Assembly: GCA_905250115.1 (NCBI GenBank)
Contig: CAJNOI010000104.1
Coordinates: 85,790-149,789, forward strand
Direction of reading: 5' to 3'
Length of the DNA stretch: 64,000 bases
From: Adineta steineri
Taxonomy: Eukaryota > Rotifera > Eurotatoria > Adinetida > Adinetidae
In this document: in pieces, positions 36,529 to 50,949 of the stretch
How the letters are laid out: each line of letters starts with the position of its first letter
Position numbering within the stretch: the first letter of the stretch is position 1
Position numbers and translations under genes: made by a program
The notes under the pieces: model-generated
Told to the model about the DNA's origin: nothing
The model's database searches: none
The model's input: only the letters and a program-made list of their open reading frames with translations

Positions 36529-39500
36529 TCATGGTGTTGTATCAACACATAAACTACACGATCGATCAATGCCCTAGAAAGAGAAATGAAAAAGAAAAAA
36601 ATGAGATAATTAAATAAAAAGAGTAATTTTTAAAAGAGAAAATCAAACTAAGCAAGAAAAAGAGAGCATGAATTTAAGATGATAACCCACAGTATCATTG
36701 CTCGAATTGTTATTATGGGATGATTTCAGGAACACTTTCATGACTTCTGTCAAGGTCGGAAACATTCCACGATGTAGATATCTTTATATATATGTATATA
36801 CATAGTCAGATAATATTATATTTCTTATGCAAAAAAAGGATAATAACATACTTTTGTTGGTGATGTTTGTGGATGTTCAGAACGTGATGGAGAATAATTT
36901 CGTGTTGATGATCGATAATTATTTGTACTAAAAAATATAAATTTCAATTAATAAAGAATTATTCTATAAATAATAAGTTGTTTTACGCTGAAACAGATGG
37001 CGTTACTCTGGGTGATGTACTACGATATCGTGAATCGTATTCAATATTTGATGTAAGATCAGTTAATTTTCGTAAATCTTGAGCTGCTTTTTCTCTGGAA
37101 TTAAATTGTGAATTATATTTCATATTAATACATAAATTAAAACAAAATTTACCTTTCAAATCTTTCACTTGTTAGTTGTCGTTTAAGTCGATCATTATCC
37201 GATTCTAATCCAATAACTTGTGCTCTTAATGCTGCTATTTCTTTTCCTTGACTTTGTCTGAAGAAAAGAAAAAAAAGGATTCATCATTAAATATTATAAA
37301 TAAAAATTCTTTTATTTTCATACATTTTAACATCAGTCATATTAGCACGTTCTTTTGCTAATTGTAAATCAGAATCTTTTTCTTGTGCTTGTACTTGTGA
37401 TTGAAATTCTTTTTCTCTTGATGAACCAATAATTTCTTCTAAACTACGTACCATAGCTTTTTCATTATTTATTTGTGTATGTAACATATCGATTTCAAGT
37501 TTCATATCACTTATAGCTGCTTGTAATTGTTCATTTTCAATTTCTCTTCCAGTTAGTTCACGAATAATATGTTCTTTTTTATTTTCAACTGTTGAATTAA
37601 GATCACGAACATTGGATATTTCAGTTGCATAATTTTGTTTTTCAATTTGTAATCTTTTAATAATTTCTTCATTACGTTGTATTGAACGATTCATATTTGA
37701 TAATTGAATTTCATATTCATGATTAACAGAAATATGCTAGAAAAAGTTAAATAAAAATAAAATACGTGAATAAAATTTGTCTTATTTAATACTTGTTGAA
37801 GTTCACGTTCAAGATAATCAGTACGTTCTGCTAATCGTTTCATATCAGCTGATTTTATATGTAATTCTTGTCTAAGATTAGCTGCTTGAGATTCGATATC
37901 GGCAAGTGTTAATTTTGCACGACTTAATTCATTTGTTGCTTCTCTATATTGTTCAAATAAAGATGTTCGATCATTTTCCTAGAAGAAAAAATTAGTTTAA
38001 AAATTCACATGTTTGTAAATTACCTTTTGTGATATAACATTTTCACATTTGGATACTTCTTTGATATATTCTTGGACTTGTAATTTCAGATTTTCTTTAT
38101 CATCAATAGCATGTTCAAGTTCTTGATGAAGTGTCTAAAAAAAAGATATGAGATAATAGAAAAATATAAATTTCAACAAATGATACAATATAAAATAGTG
38201 ACGCAACAAGGAATTTTTTGGAGAGGCTGTCATAGAAGATAAGCTGCTTTTCGGCTTGTGAGAAGAAATTAGTCCGTACTCACGTCTGTTTGGGTAACAT
38301 AATCTCTTCATTGAGTGTATCACTAATCTATAAAGTAACTCTGCCTATTAATTGATTGAAACAGTTTTGGATGTTTAGGTAGTTATACAAAGATTTCTTT
38401 AGATATAAATAAAATCTCGAAGTTTGTAAAGTATGTTAAGAATTTTTCGATATGCTACTTTTTTGTTATCATCAATCATAAAGTCCACGTTCTTGATTTA
38501 ATACTACTTCTTTCCACAGAATAATCAGAGATAAATGAATCCAGTGTTTTATCTAGCGAGTGGGCGACGCCCACCCAGAACTTTCATTTCACCCACCCGG
38601 CAGTTCGATTCGCATAGCCGAAAAAAGAAACCTGTATAAAATACTGAATGAATCCTATCTAACCATATTAAACTCTATGATTGCTTCGAATAGAAAAAAG
38701 TCAATGGACAGTTATTGTTTATTTGTCTTCCAATTAAAATCTCTAGATTTTTATCCTTATCTGAGATCATCTATTTTACAATCGATATTCTCTATGGTTA
38801 TCAGTAATTTTCTATTCTACTAATATTAAAAACGATTATTTTTGAATAATTCTAAACTTACTTGATTTTCTCGTGTAACAGTTAGAAGATCATCTTGTAA
38901 GCGTTTATTATCTCGTACACCAAGATCAAGTTTACGACGATATTCATTTAATTCTTCAAGATTTCTATCAAGTTGCATTCTCATACTTGTTATTTCTTTT
39001 AATTTTTGTTTTGTATCATCTTTTGTACGACTAAAAATAATAAAATATAGAATTTTTTCTTCTTCTTCTTCGTCTTTCTCTTACTCTAGTGCAGCTTCTA
39101 ATTCAGCTATCATCATACTAAGTTCTTCAATACGACGTGTTTTTGAATTAAGTTCTTGTATTAAATGTAAATTTTCTTCAGCTTTTAAATCAAGTTCACC
39201 ACATAAACGATCTTTTTCTTTATCAAGTGTATGAACAGTTGAACGAACAACATGAAAATCATCCTTAATACCTTTATTCATTTCTTGTGTATCATCTAAA
39301 TTAAAAATTTCTTATTGATTTAAAACAAAAATTTTAATCTTACAGAGTTTTTTCTCAAGTCGATGTGTTTTTTCTTCTTGTACTCTAAGTTCTTCTTTCT
39401 TTAAATTTAATTGTCGTTGATTTTCTTGTACAAGACGTTCAGCTTCTTCAGATAAAAATCTTAATTGTGATGATGTTGTTTTTTGATCATTTAATTCTTG

Positions 39501-42500
39501 ATTTAATTGTGAAATTGTAAATAATTGTTCATCAACTTTACTTTCGTAATCTTTAATCTGTTCACGTAATAAATGATTTTGTTGAAGAATATCTTCACGA
39601 TCATTGTCAAGCTTTAATAAAAAAAATCTCGATGAGAAATATATCTTCGAAAATTATATTTCATACTTTTCGTATTTCAATTTGAAGATCTTCAATGCGT
39701 TGTTCTAATCGTGCACGTTCAGTTAAATTTGTGTCAGTTGCAACCTAACATAAATTAATATAGAAAAAAATGAATATAATAAAGATAGAAAATTTTACTC
39801 GTAAACGTTCACGTATTGTATCACGTTCATTTGCACTTGTACGTGCTTCAATAAGAGCTACAAAAACGAAAATGTATAAGAAAATTTTTTTCTAAAAATA
39901 AAACTAACCAGCATCACGTTCACTTTCAACTTTACGTAAAATTGATTGAGCAGCAAGAGAAACTTTAGGTGTTTGAACACTTTGAAGAATATCATGACGA
40001 GCTCTTTGCAATTCTTCTTTTGCCTAAAATAAAATGTTTATTTTTATTCTTTATTTAATAGAATTTCTCATAACTAACTTGTTCGTAGAGTACACTTATA
40101 TTATCTCGTTCATTAGTAAGAACTTTTATATTGCCTTGAATCTAAATAAATTCAATTGAATAAAAAAAAGAATTTGTTTTTATTATTTAATACCTCTCCC
40201 ATATGGCGTTCAAATTTATTTAATAATAATTGTAAATCTTCTTTTTCTCGTATAACTTTAGCTAATTGAGGTTCATCCATATCCTAGAAAATATTAAATC
40301 GTATAAATATTTCTTGAAATTAATTAGAGTATCTACTGCAAAGATTAATAATATTTGATTTGTATTGAAAGAGATTTCGAAACTATATGTAAATGATGTA
40401 TGTTATAATGTGTAATTTACGGGTAAGAAAATAAATTTCAAAATATGATTTATTGAAAAACAATATCAAATGTAAATTGTTTTAAAGTGATTGATTCAAC
40501 AAATGGATGAAGTTTTTTTGGGATTCTCGAATTTCGTCATATATATAGAAATAGCTCCTGGTAACTATATTGAGAGGTTTAGACTATACTATGCTTATTC
40601 TGATTCTATTAGGTTAATTTCTCACATGCATTTTACACTAATCCTGTGTTATTAAAGTTGGCGGAAAACCACTGAAGTTTCGCCAACTGGCAAAGAGACA
40701 GTAAGTCTTTTTTTTTTGAATTATCAATTAAAAGAGTATTGAAGTGTGATGGTAGATATTTCAATCTGTTATTCTTACCAGATTATACGCCTGTTTAACT
40801 AACTAACTAACAAAATCAGAATAATTCTCTCAAAATAAACCATGATATATCCTATACTTATTTTCCTTTTTCTCTTTCGAGTCACGCATACTATTTAACT
40901 TTCTAATAATAGTAAAATGTTTTTTCCTTTGTACTAATAGCTTACTTTAGATGATCGTTTATGTTTATTAAGTTCTCTTCGAAAACGATCACGTTCTTCT
41001 TCAACATTTCTCAATTGATTTTCAAATGCAGTTAAATCCTTTTAAAATATAAAACATAAATTCTATAAAACAGGAAAAAATTAAATAGTCTTACTTTAGT
41101 TGGTGATGATCGATGTCGATTAATTCCACAAACAGTACAACGTGTCGGTGATGTACTGCCATTACTTCCTGATCGTCTACCAAGTTGCATAACGGGTGAT
41201 GTTGCGATATCACGACGACCTGTTGTACGTGCACCAGGTGTTGGTGATAATGAACGACCACGTAAACGTGAAGCCGATGGTGATGATGATGATGATGCAC
41301 CACGTAAACGTTCACTAAGTAATTTTTGTAAAGTTTCAGTTTCGGCTTTATACATATTACGTTCATCTTCAACATTTTTTAAATGAATATCAAGTCGAGC
41401 TGGAAGAGAAAGTTTTTTTGTTGATGAAGCACCAGATACTGTTGGTGTTGGAGCTTTCGTTGTACGACGACATTTTTGTAATTCTTGTAATAGATCTTTT
41501 TCTATATAATAAAACACAAAAAGATAAAATACATAAGATTTATTGATCTTTTTTTTACCATTAAGAACTAATTTTGAAACTTGTCGACTTAATTTAGCTT
41601 TATCCGCTTGTGTACGTTCGAGAAGTGTTTGTATACGAATAATTTCATTTTCACGTTCACCACATTGATTTCTTGCTGCTTCAAGTTCTTCAAGTAAGTT
41701 CTTTTTTTCCTTTAAAATATAAAAAAACAAGGAATTATCAACTCTATAGATGATAATTGGACAAAGGTTGCGCCCACAAGGTGTATTTATCAGGTTAAAG
41801 AGTGGCAAACTATTTTTCTGAGGTTGCGATTTTAACATAACCAATGAATATTTTTTATTGAAATTTTATAAATTTTTTTTCGATACTTGTCTTTATTGCC
41901 CTAAGGGAATAATGAAGAAATATTCTGCCTGTTTCTCTATGAGTGCAAAGGATTATTCAAAATTTTCATGAAAGCTTTTATATAAAATTCAATCCCTCAA
42001 AAATGTTACTAAAAATTACCTTTAACTTTATTGTATTATGTAAAATCAAAAAAGAACAGTTACGTATCATTCTGACTTAAATAATAAATTTTTAATCGTA
42101 TGAAAATATTATCTCTAACTGAATGTCAATAAAATCTAGTTTGTTTTGAAAAAACAATCCTATTATCAAATATACAACTGTAATAAAACGTTTATCATAC
42201 TCTTAAAAAATCAACAATAGATACTTATCGTATCTGACACATTATAAAACTTAAAAATGAAATACATACGGTGGCTAAACAAGCAACTTTAGTATCGAGT
42301 GATTGCATTTCTCGATGATTATATTGAATTTCAATCTTAAAAAATAGATAAATGATGAAATTCAAAAAAACGAAATATTTTTTTCTTGTACTTTAGCTTC
42401 ATTTAATTCTCGATCAGCTGTTTCAACAGTAAAATCTTTGTCAGCTTGAACTTTTCGTGCAAGACGATCAATATCTTTAAGATCTCGAACTAGATCACTA

Positions 42501-45373
42501 GCTTTAAGACGTTCTTCAAATTGTTTATCTGATAATGTACGTTTAAGCTCAGTTACTTCTTGAAGACGTCGTTCTAATGCACGATTTGTTTCATGAAGAA
42601 AATCAATCTAAATATGTAAGATTTAAAAACAAAGTTTAAACTAAAAAATCTATTTGTTTACTTGTGCACTTTGATTAGCTATAACTTTATCATTACTTCT
42701 TAATCTTGATTCAAGAGAAAGAGTATCAGATGAACGACCACCATCAAGCACACGATGAAGTCGTTCAATTTCACGATCACGATTTTCAACCTATAAATCA
42801 TAAAAATAAATCCAATTTTTCGAATAATATATATCATATCATATTTTAAAAGGTTTCTTTAAAAAAAATTTCTTTTTCTCATCTCATTTGTAAATAAATG
42901 ATTTTTTTTGAGTACAAACCTTGTGAGTACTAGACGAACGGAGTGGATATGTTCCGTTCATACTCGTTTTTGATCTTGAAGAATGACGACTAGATGGATG
43001 AGAATAACGTGAAGGCAATGTCGATCTTGCTGTCGCTCTCATTAATGTCGAAACAGTATGATTATTGTGTAAATCAGTAATTGGACCATTACGTCGTGAG
43101 GAGTACATATCTCCTACTATGTCTAAATTTCTCCTTGTATATTTCTTTTGATGAATGTCAGATTCTCATTCGCAAAAATTTTCCTTAAGGGATCTATTGT
43201 GCGTCTTCTTCTTTCATTCACTTTCAATTTTTCTAGATATAAATGAAACAAAACAATTGAGAAGAGAGAGAGAGAGAAAGAGAGAGAAAAAAAATCAAAT
43301 TGAAGTCGGTTTTTTTTTGTTTTCTTTTCTATTCACTAACAACATTATATACATAGAGATTTGTAGCATAAAAAAAACAGTGAAGTGAAAAAGCGAGTTA
43401 TAATATGTTTGAAAAGAAATTGAGAGAAGAAAAAAAAATGAAATTGTTAAACAAAACAACATTTTCATTTTTAATAAAATAATATACTATGTGTGAATGC
43501 CTTTGCCACTATTATTCACGGAAGATGATGACCATGAAACACACAGAAAAATTGTGGCTTGCGGTGGCATAACAAAGAAAAAAATTGGTATGAATTACTC
43601 GATGAAAAAATGAATTTAAAGAATGTATTACTTTCGTAATCCACAAGATAAATCGATCTAGTTACTAAAGAATACTAAGCATCGAAAGGAAGTAACCAAT
43701 TAGATACATAGAATGAAAAACAACAAAAAAAAAGAAATGAATGATGATTTAATTTCGTACAAAATGTCTGTGACTGAGATGGTAGTTAATAGAGAATTTC
43801 TGTTCTTTTAACTATGCACATTCAATCAAGATTTACAACTTTCTTTTGCACTTGAAACGAAAGACGAAAGTACAGAACGGTATATTGTTAAAAGAAGAGA
43901 TTGGCTTCTCTCGTTCGCTTTTTTTTCTCCTTCTTTACTTCTCTCCAATATATATATATATACAATACTCGTCTCTCAGTCACTTGCGGTTTTCTCTCAT
44001 TATAACAATCATCTAAAGCAAATAGTAAATTGTCATTAAATAATTTAGTTAAAAATCATCGATCATTTTCTTTGTTAATATTATATATATACAAAGAATG
44101 AATAAAATTGTTCTTTTCTTTCAAAAATGAAACTTATTAACTAAATCAAAATATTAAAAAAAAAAAGCTCCCATATTATTATAATAACAATTAACAGAAC
44201 ATAGCATTTTTTTTTCTTGTTGTTTTTTTCCTTGTTCAATGTTATATATGTTTACTTTTTGATTTCGTAATATGAATCGATATTGATCTAGTTTATCATT
44301 ATTTACTTATGCTATCAATAAGACGCGAAAAAAAATTTTGTTGATAAAATATAAATACTTATTGTTATCATTACAAGACCAAACATAAATTTATCTTCAA
44401 TGATATTATTTAACGACAAAAAAAAAATTTCTTTCTTATATTATCTTGTTATTCTTTCTTTGTCTCTTACCTGATATTTAAGATTAGCCATTTTTGTTTC
44501 AACTTCATCAACATATTGTTTTTGTTGTTGTAATTCTAATTCTAATTCAGCTATACGATCTTCAGTTACTTTAACAATATCAATAATATATGGATCATTA
44601 ACATAGGGTAATTGTTGTGCTGATGTACGTTGTGTTGATGATGATGATTCAGGTAACATTTCATCGATATCTAGTCGTTGACGACGAAATGGAATTGTAT
44701 GTTTATTTCCACCTTAAAAAAATCGAATTAGTTTTACCAAGAAAATATTTTTTTAATTTTACCCGGTGTTTGAACGACAGCTTGAAAATTTTTTTCTTGT
44801 AATTCTAAAATTTTATTATCTTTTTGACGAGATTCTTTTTCTAATGAACGTAATCGATGAATATATTGAGTATTTAAAAATCGTAAATCAGCATTTTCAT
44901 GTTCTAATTTTCTTAATTGACTTTTAAAATCTAGAAAAAAATTTCATATTTAATAGAAGAAATAGAAAGTATTTAATTAAATACCTTTCACATGATGATC
45001 AAGTTGTTCACGGCATTTAATTAATTCTAAATGTAAATCATTATTTTCTTTCACAAGTCGAGCATTATCATTTTTATATGGATGTGCTGATGAAAGTGTT
45101 GTTGATGATTGTGATGATGGTAATGGTGCTGCTGATGGTTGAGAATGTGTTGGAGCATTCTAATCAAATATTATGAAATAAATTTGTGGCATAAAGAAAA
45201 AAAGTTTATCAATTTACTTCTTTAGCTTTTTTAAGTTCTTCAGTTGTTTGAATAAAAGCTTGAAAAAGTTTTTCAACTAATGGTAAGGATTCAATAGCTA
45301 GCGGCTGTTTAAAACCAAATTGATCAAGACGTTTTCTTAATGTTGTATATTTTTGTTCAGATAATGATGCCAT
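36529..45373 (-). CDS. CEP135: CEP135, centriole-assembly coiled-coil protein (with a TSGA10-like internal start)
   Basis: Twenty-five minus-strand exons, from 45218-45373 to 36529-36573, join to about 1299 residues; human CEP135 has 1140. The N-terminus KYTTLRKRLDQFGFKQPL, then VVQTPGGN, FRRQRLDIDE, NDPYIIDI, EREIERL-like REIERLHRVLDGGRSSD, and coiled-coil blocks through RLKRQLTSERFE near the end follow the family along its whole length. CEP135 is a conserved scaffold of the centriole cartwheel and pinhead that links SAS-6 to microtubules. A Ser/Arg-rich insert (SPSASRLRGRSLSPTPGAR) sits mid-protein. A start exon at 42920-43108 within the gene gives a second N-terminus. A 69-bp exon at 36713-36781 could replace the last exon. 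Two introns carry inserted or repeat sequence. Confidence 0.93.
38542..38646. mobile_element. hAT-like MITE (105 bp) in a CEP135 intron
   Basis: An exact 8-bp duplication AATGAATC flanks it (38534-38541 and 38647-38654). The termini are inverted repeats: CAGTGTTTTATCTAG on the left, and CAGTATTTTATACAG when the right end is read in reverse, agreeing at 12 of 15 positions. GGGCGACGCCCACCC follows the left end. The termini and core match the 58-bp element at 24494. The insertion explains part of the unusual length of this intron (38135-38861). Confidence 0.8.
42920..43108 (-). CDS. Alternative first coding exon within CEP135 (short, TSGA10-like form)
   Basis: An ATG at 43108 opens a 63-codon exon ending in a phase-0 donor (AAG then GTTTGT) 129 bp before the exon that starts at 42790. 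Exon 4 of CEP135 also ends in phase 0, so either can be spliced to the exon that begins VENRDREIERLH. The encoded leader is Ser/Arg/His-rich and basic (SSRRNGPITD, SRYSHPSSRHSSRSK). The short form would be about 1115 residues and would lack the microtubule-binding N-terminus. Vertebrate TSGA10 is a CEP135 relative that likewise has an Arg/Ser-rich start followed by the shared coiled coil. Transcription from an internal promoter is inferred. Confidence 0.6.
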
Positions 45374-45799
45374 GATCAATCAGATCCTTATCTTCCTTCT
45401 AGTTTATTTTGCTATTAGAAATCAGTCCGAATGGAATCCATATTTACTTATCTAAAGTAGAGCAAAAAAACAACCGTAGTTAGATTTTAAATCTTTTTTA
45501 TTTCTTAACTAGTGGTTTATTTAGAGATAGGAGAATGAAACGAAATAAGCCAATGAAATTCTCTGGCAACCATGATTCATGTCGTTATCGTGGTAACGTT
45601 AGCTAAACATATAGACCTAGATGTAAATTATAAGTTAGAATATTCAACTATGAATTTAATTTGATAAAGTAATAAAACGGATGAAAATTAATATTATATT
45701 GTATGTTATATAATATTTTTTATTCAATAGATGTCTGTAAATGTCTTGTTCAGAAAGTACGTATGATGATTAAATTGTCACAGTTTATCCATAAAACAG

Positions 45800-45915
45800 A
45801 AATGTCCGTCGCGGTTGAAAGTTTGCCGCTGCCGCGCCGCACTGATAATCAAAGAAAGCTACTGGCGCACCGTGATGGTTTCTGAAAAAATCTGCTGCTA
45901 CCGCGCCGCAATGAA
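45800..45915. repeat. GC-rich degenerate repeat
   Basis: Two copies of a TGCYGCTRCCGCGCCGCA unit occur about 71 bp apart (near 45821 and 45892), with a weaker partial copy (TACTGGCGCACCG) between them. Base composition is far more GC-rich than the surroundings, suggesting foreign or mobile origin. No termini or target duplication could be found. Confidence 0.45.
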
Positions 45916-46200
45916 CATCTCTGCCATAAAATTAATCTAAATCAAATCAATAATTTAATCCATTTAAGACTGATTTTGAAGTTTATAATCAACGTTCTTC
46001 ATCGGTGAATCGATCTTTCATTATTTAGTTGACTTTTCTGAATAATTTTTCTCTGACAAATGATATCCTTAACTGGTATCTACAATTAGAGATATCACAC
46101 GACTTGAAAGAGTTTACCGATGTGGAATTATAAAACTGTATACAAACGTTTTTCTAGTATAGCGGAAAATAGCGATCTTTTGATTCCTGCCCACTGCTAA

Positions 46201-46452
46201 CCCTTTAACGAGCGACTTTTAGATGAGCAAGTTTTGCCAATTTTTTTCGCATTGAATGATAGCTTTGATGCAGAATCTTGAGAGTGGGTGTGGGTTTTGC
46301 CATGTTATCTACACCCACACCCTCATAGATATATTTAATCTCTGCATTATCATAGTATTTTATATCAAAATGATTGTTCTTACTTCACTGTAACTCTATC
46401 ATTGAAAAGAAAAAAAGTGGTATATATATATGTCCCACCGCCCGTTAAAGGG
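46201..46452. mobile_element. piggyBac-like MITE (252 bp)
   Basis: The terminal inverted repeats begin CCCTTTAACGAGCGAC on the left and CCCTTTAACGGGCGGT reading the right end in reverse (13 of the first 15 bases identical). The right flank is TTAA (46453-46456) and the left flank CTAA (46197-46200), consistent with the TTAA duplication that defines piggyBac elements with one decayed base. The interior is AT-rich and non-coding. Confidence 0.75.
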
Positions 46453-46762
46453 TTAAGGTCAATGCCTTTATTCTTTAACTAATTATTGTATGCCCGTGAA
46501 TTTTGTCATAATTAAAACAATATATATATGAATTTTAAAATTGTAAGCTGGAATAGATATTTATTCATACAAATGACGATTTAAAGCAGAATGAAGATAT
46601 ATATCAAAGAAATGAGATAAGAGATACAGAACAATGAAAAAAACTGAATTCTAATGATGAGAAGAAAAGAACATGTTTGACTTTTTTTTAAAGAGTTTTG
46701 CATGCTTTTATAAAACATAAAAATGAGCTGAATTATGTTATAGAATAATGTCATAATTTAAT

Positions 46763-48652
<1,890 letters not shown>

Positions 48653-49021
48653 GATTTAAGTTATATACGTATGTATCTATAAATAAAGTAGAAATGTTTG
48701 CGTATAATGAAAAGAAAAATGCACACATATGTGAATAGAGATAAGAGCATATTCATTATGTTTTTTTTCTACACCAGTCATCAGTGAAGCGATCGAGCGT
48801 TAGGGGAGACGTAAAATAAAAACAAAAGAAGAAGAAAAAGTACATAGTTAAGAATGACTCATCAAAATTAAAATGATTCATATCATGTTTCTATTTTTGC
48901 CTAATTAAAAAAACAAAGTAACTATATATTTCGTCTCTGATCATATAGAAAATAAAAAAATCATCTTAGCTCTACAAAATATAATCAGAAATAATCAGTG
49001 TTAATACTTGAAATCATAAGT
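48653..49021. other. Short intergenic stretch
   Basis: 369 bp upstream of the cathepsin start and downstream of the broken ankyrin/SOCS-box-like gene. It is AT-rich with pyrimidine and A-rich tracts; no feature is supported. Confidence 0.4.
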
Positions 49022-50535
49022 TTATTTTGATGTTAAAAGCGTATTTTTCAAATGTGTATTGAGATGTAATTGTTCGATATTTTTTTGATTAACTTTGATC
49101 ATTGATTGACGAATTTTTCTAGTTGAAAGAAATGCTAATGATACAGGATTTTGTTGATATTTTATTATTAATGTATCAAATAATTTTTGTAGGGTTGCTT
49201 GCGATGTTAACGAATTTTGAATCGGTGTTGTTAATATCTTCGAAAAATGCTTTGTTCGAATATCATTTATACTTTCTCTTGTTAAATATCCATAATGAAA
49301 TGATAAAGCTAAAAGTTTTTTTATATTCATTATTGATGGACAATTGAGTGGATCATGATTTGTTTCAAAACAGAAACCAGGTATATAAATAATTTCAATG
49401 AATTTTTCAATAAATAGTGAACAATTCACACATGGAATATTATGTAAAAGTATTTGAATTAAACATAAGGTAAATGGATCAATATATGCTATTGAACGAC
49501 GTTCTTTGAAAAAAGTTACAGCTATTTGAGAGAAAAAGTTTTCCAATGAATCTATTCTTTTTAATGCATCAAGTATAGCACCATATTTAAGAAGATCACT
49601 AGTAATTGGTAAACATCAATTGAAAAGTGCATTTTGTAGACCAGCATTTAACTCAACTTGTCCTTGATCAGAATAATTGAAAAGAAGGTAATCATGAAAG
49701 AAAGTATGCACTACTGGATCGTTTGATTCTAAAAAAATATAATTATATAGTTTTGATATTAATTCGATTTGTAAATATTCCGTTGCTATGAGAAATGTTT
49801 AGGTACAATACAATAATCAAAAATGGGATAAGAATTAACAAATAAATTCTGAAATTTAGAGATAAATGCATTCGAAAAACAAGACACAACATACCCATTC
49901 CACATAAACGTTTAAATGATGAAGCATCATTAATATCTTGTAATAGTGGATTTCCATCATTTGAATATATTCTAAACGTATTGTTGGAGAAAGATTATTT
50001 GATACAACAGCTATTGATAAAGGTGTTTTAAGATCAGATAATAAAGTATTTGGATTAAATCTAGATTTAAGTAATAATAGAAAAATATTTTCATAATAGC
50101 ATTATGTAATAATGCACTCTTTTGTATTTCTTCATTAAATTTTATTTGTTGTAAATAATAAGGATTGTTAAGAAGAAGATTTTGATTATTATTCAATTGT
50201 TTTATCCAATAATTGATTTAATGTCGGTTTATGTAATGAATTTGAATAAATATTTAGAATTGATTCATAGATTGATAATGATGGATGATATTGTTTAAAT
50301 AAAATGTTTAAAAGATCAAATGATTGATTAGAATTTTGAAAAAAAACATCTAATTCACTAGTGAAATCTTGTAAACGTTGATCAGCTAATGATAATGATT
50401 GTTTACGTTTATTCACATGAGTTTTTTTCATCATAAACATATTAATATTTCTTTTACACACTTTACTTATGAAGTAAAATAGTTCTATTGCAGTACTGAC
50501 TGACGGAAGTGAGTCGTCATAGGTGAAAAAAAACA
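49022..50535 (-). pseudogene. Broken ankyrin/SOCS-box-like (ASB-type) gene
   Basis: Minus-strand pieces of one protein lie in order but in different frames. An N-terminal part (50189-50536 region) ends at a shift near 50190. A following part is shifted again near 50085 and near 49975. A C-terminal piece is interrupted by an in-frame TGA near 49617 (LFN stop CLP) before continuing to 49022. Ankyrin-like phrases remain (LLKYGAILDA, TPLSIAVVSNN). The last 40 residues look like a SOCS box (PVSLAFLSTRKIRQSM ... LHLNTHLKNTLL), the module that recruits elongin B/C-cullin 5 ligases. One real intron probably remains around 49731-49900. With at least four disruptions it should not make a full protein. 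Confidence 0.6.
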
Positions 50536-50734
50536 AATGTCTTACTCACTTAAGTGAAATACTATGCATCGATAAAGTTTTATTGAAAAGTATAATAGTA
50601 GAATATAGTACTAATTATTGCAGAGGAAACAAAATTTATTTTCATCGCCTAATCAGTTCGACAAAATATAACTTTGCGGACAGGCCTTTCGTCTTTTCTG
50701 AGTAGATATGAATATCAGGAACCTTTACACATTA

Positions 50735-50949
50735 AACTCATTTGTAGACCTGGAAACTTAATAATGGGCCTCAGCTTTTTTTATGACAACTGAATCCAAA
50801 TCGAGATGTATATTTTTTTTCTTTGCAAAACATACGATTTACGAAATTTGCCAGCCTTTACACAAACTGTACCGCAAACAAAAAAAAACCTTCGACTATG
50901 TTACCTCTTCGGAGCCCTAGAAGTAGTTTTTAAGGTCTACAAATGAGTT
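50735..50949. mobile_element. Inverted-repeat element (215 bp), superfamily unresolved
   Basis: AACTCATTTGTAGACCT at 50735-50751 is repeated exactly in inverse orientation at 50933-50949. The interior is non-coding with T and A runs. I could not identify a clear target-site duplication, so the class is uncertain. The surrounding region (50540-51292) holds no gene. Confidence 0.6.

Larger units (their letters stand above)
45374..46762. other. Intergenic region with repeats upstream of CEP135
   Basis: 1.39 kb between the CEP135 start and the end of the cathepsin gene. It contains a GC-rich degenerate repeat (about 45800-45915), a piggyBac-like MITE (46201-46452, listed separately) and AT-rich filler. 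The CEP135 promoter should lie in the first few hundred bases. Confidence 0.5.

Noticed and set aside
40660-40695. GTTGGCG...CGCCAAC hairpin in a CEP135 intron
   Set aside because: A 7-bp stem with a long loop occurs easily by chance, and no element borders or copies are visible.
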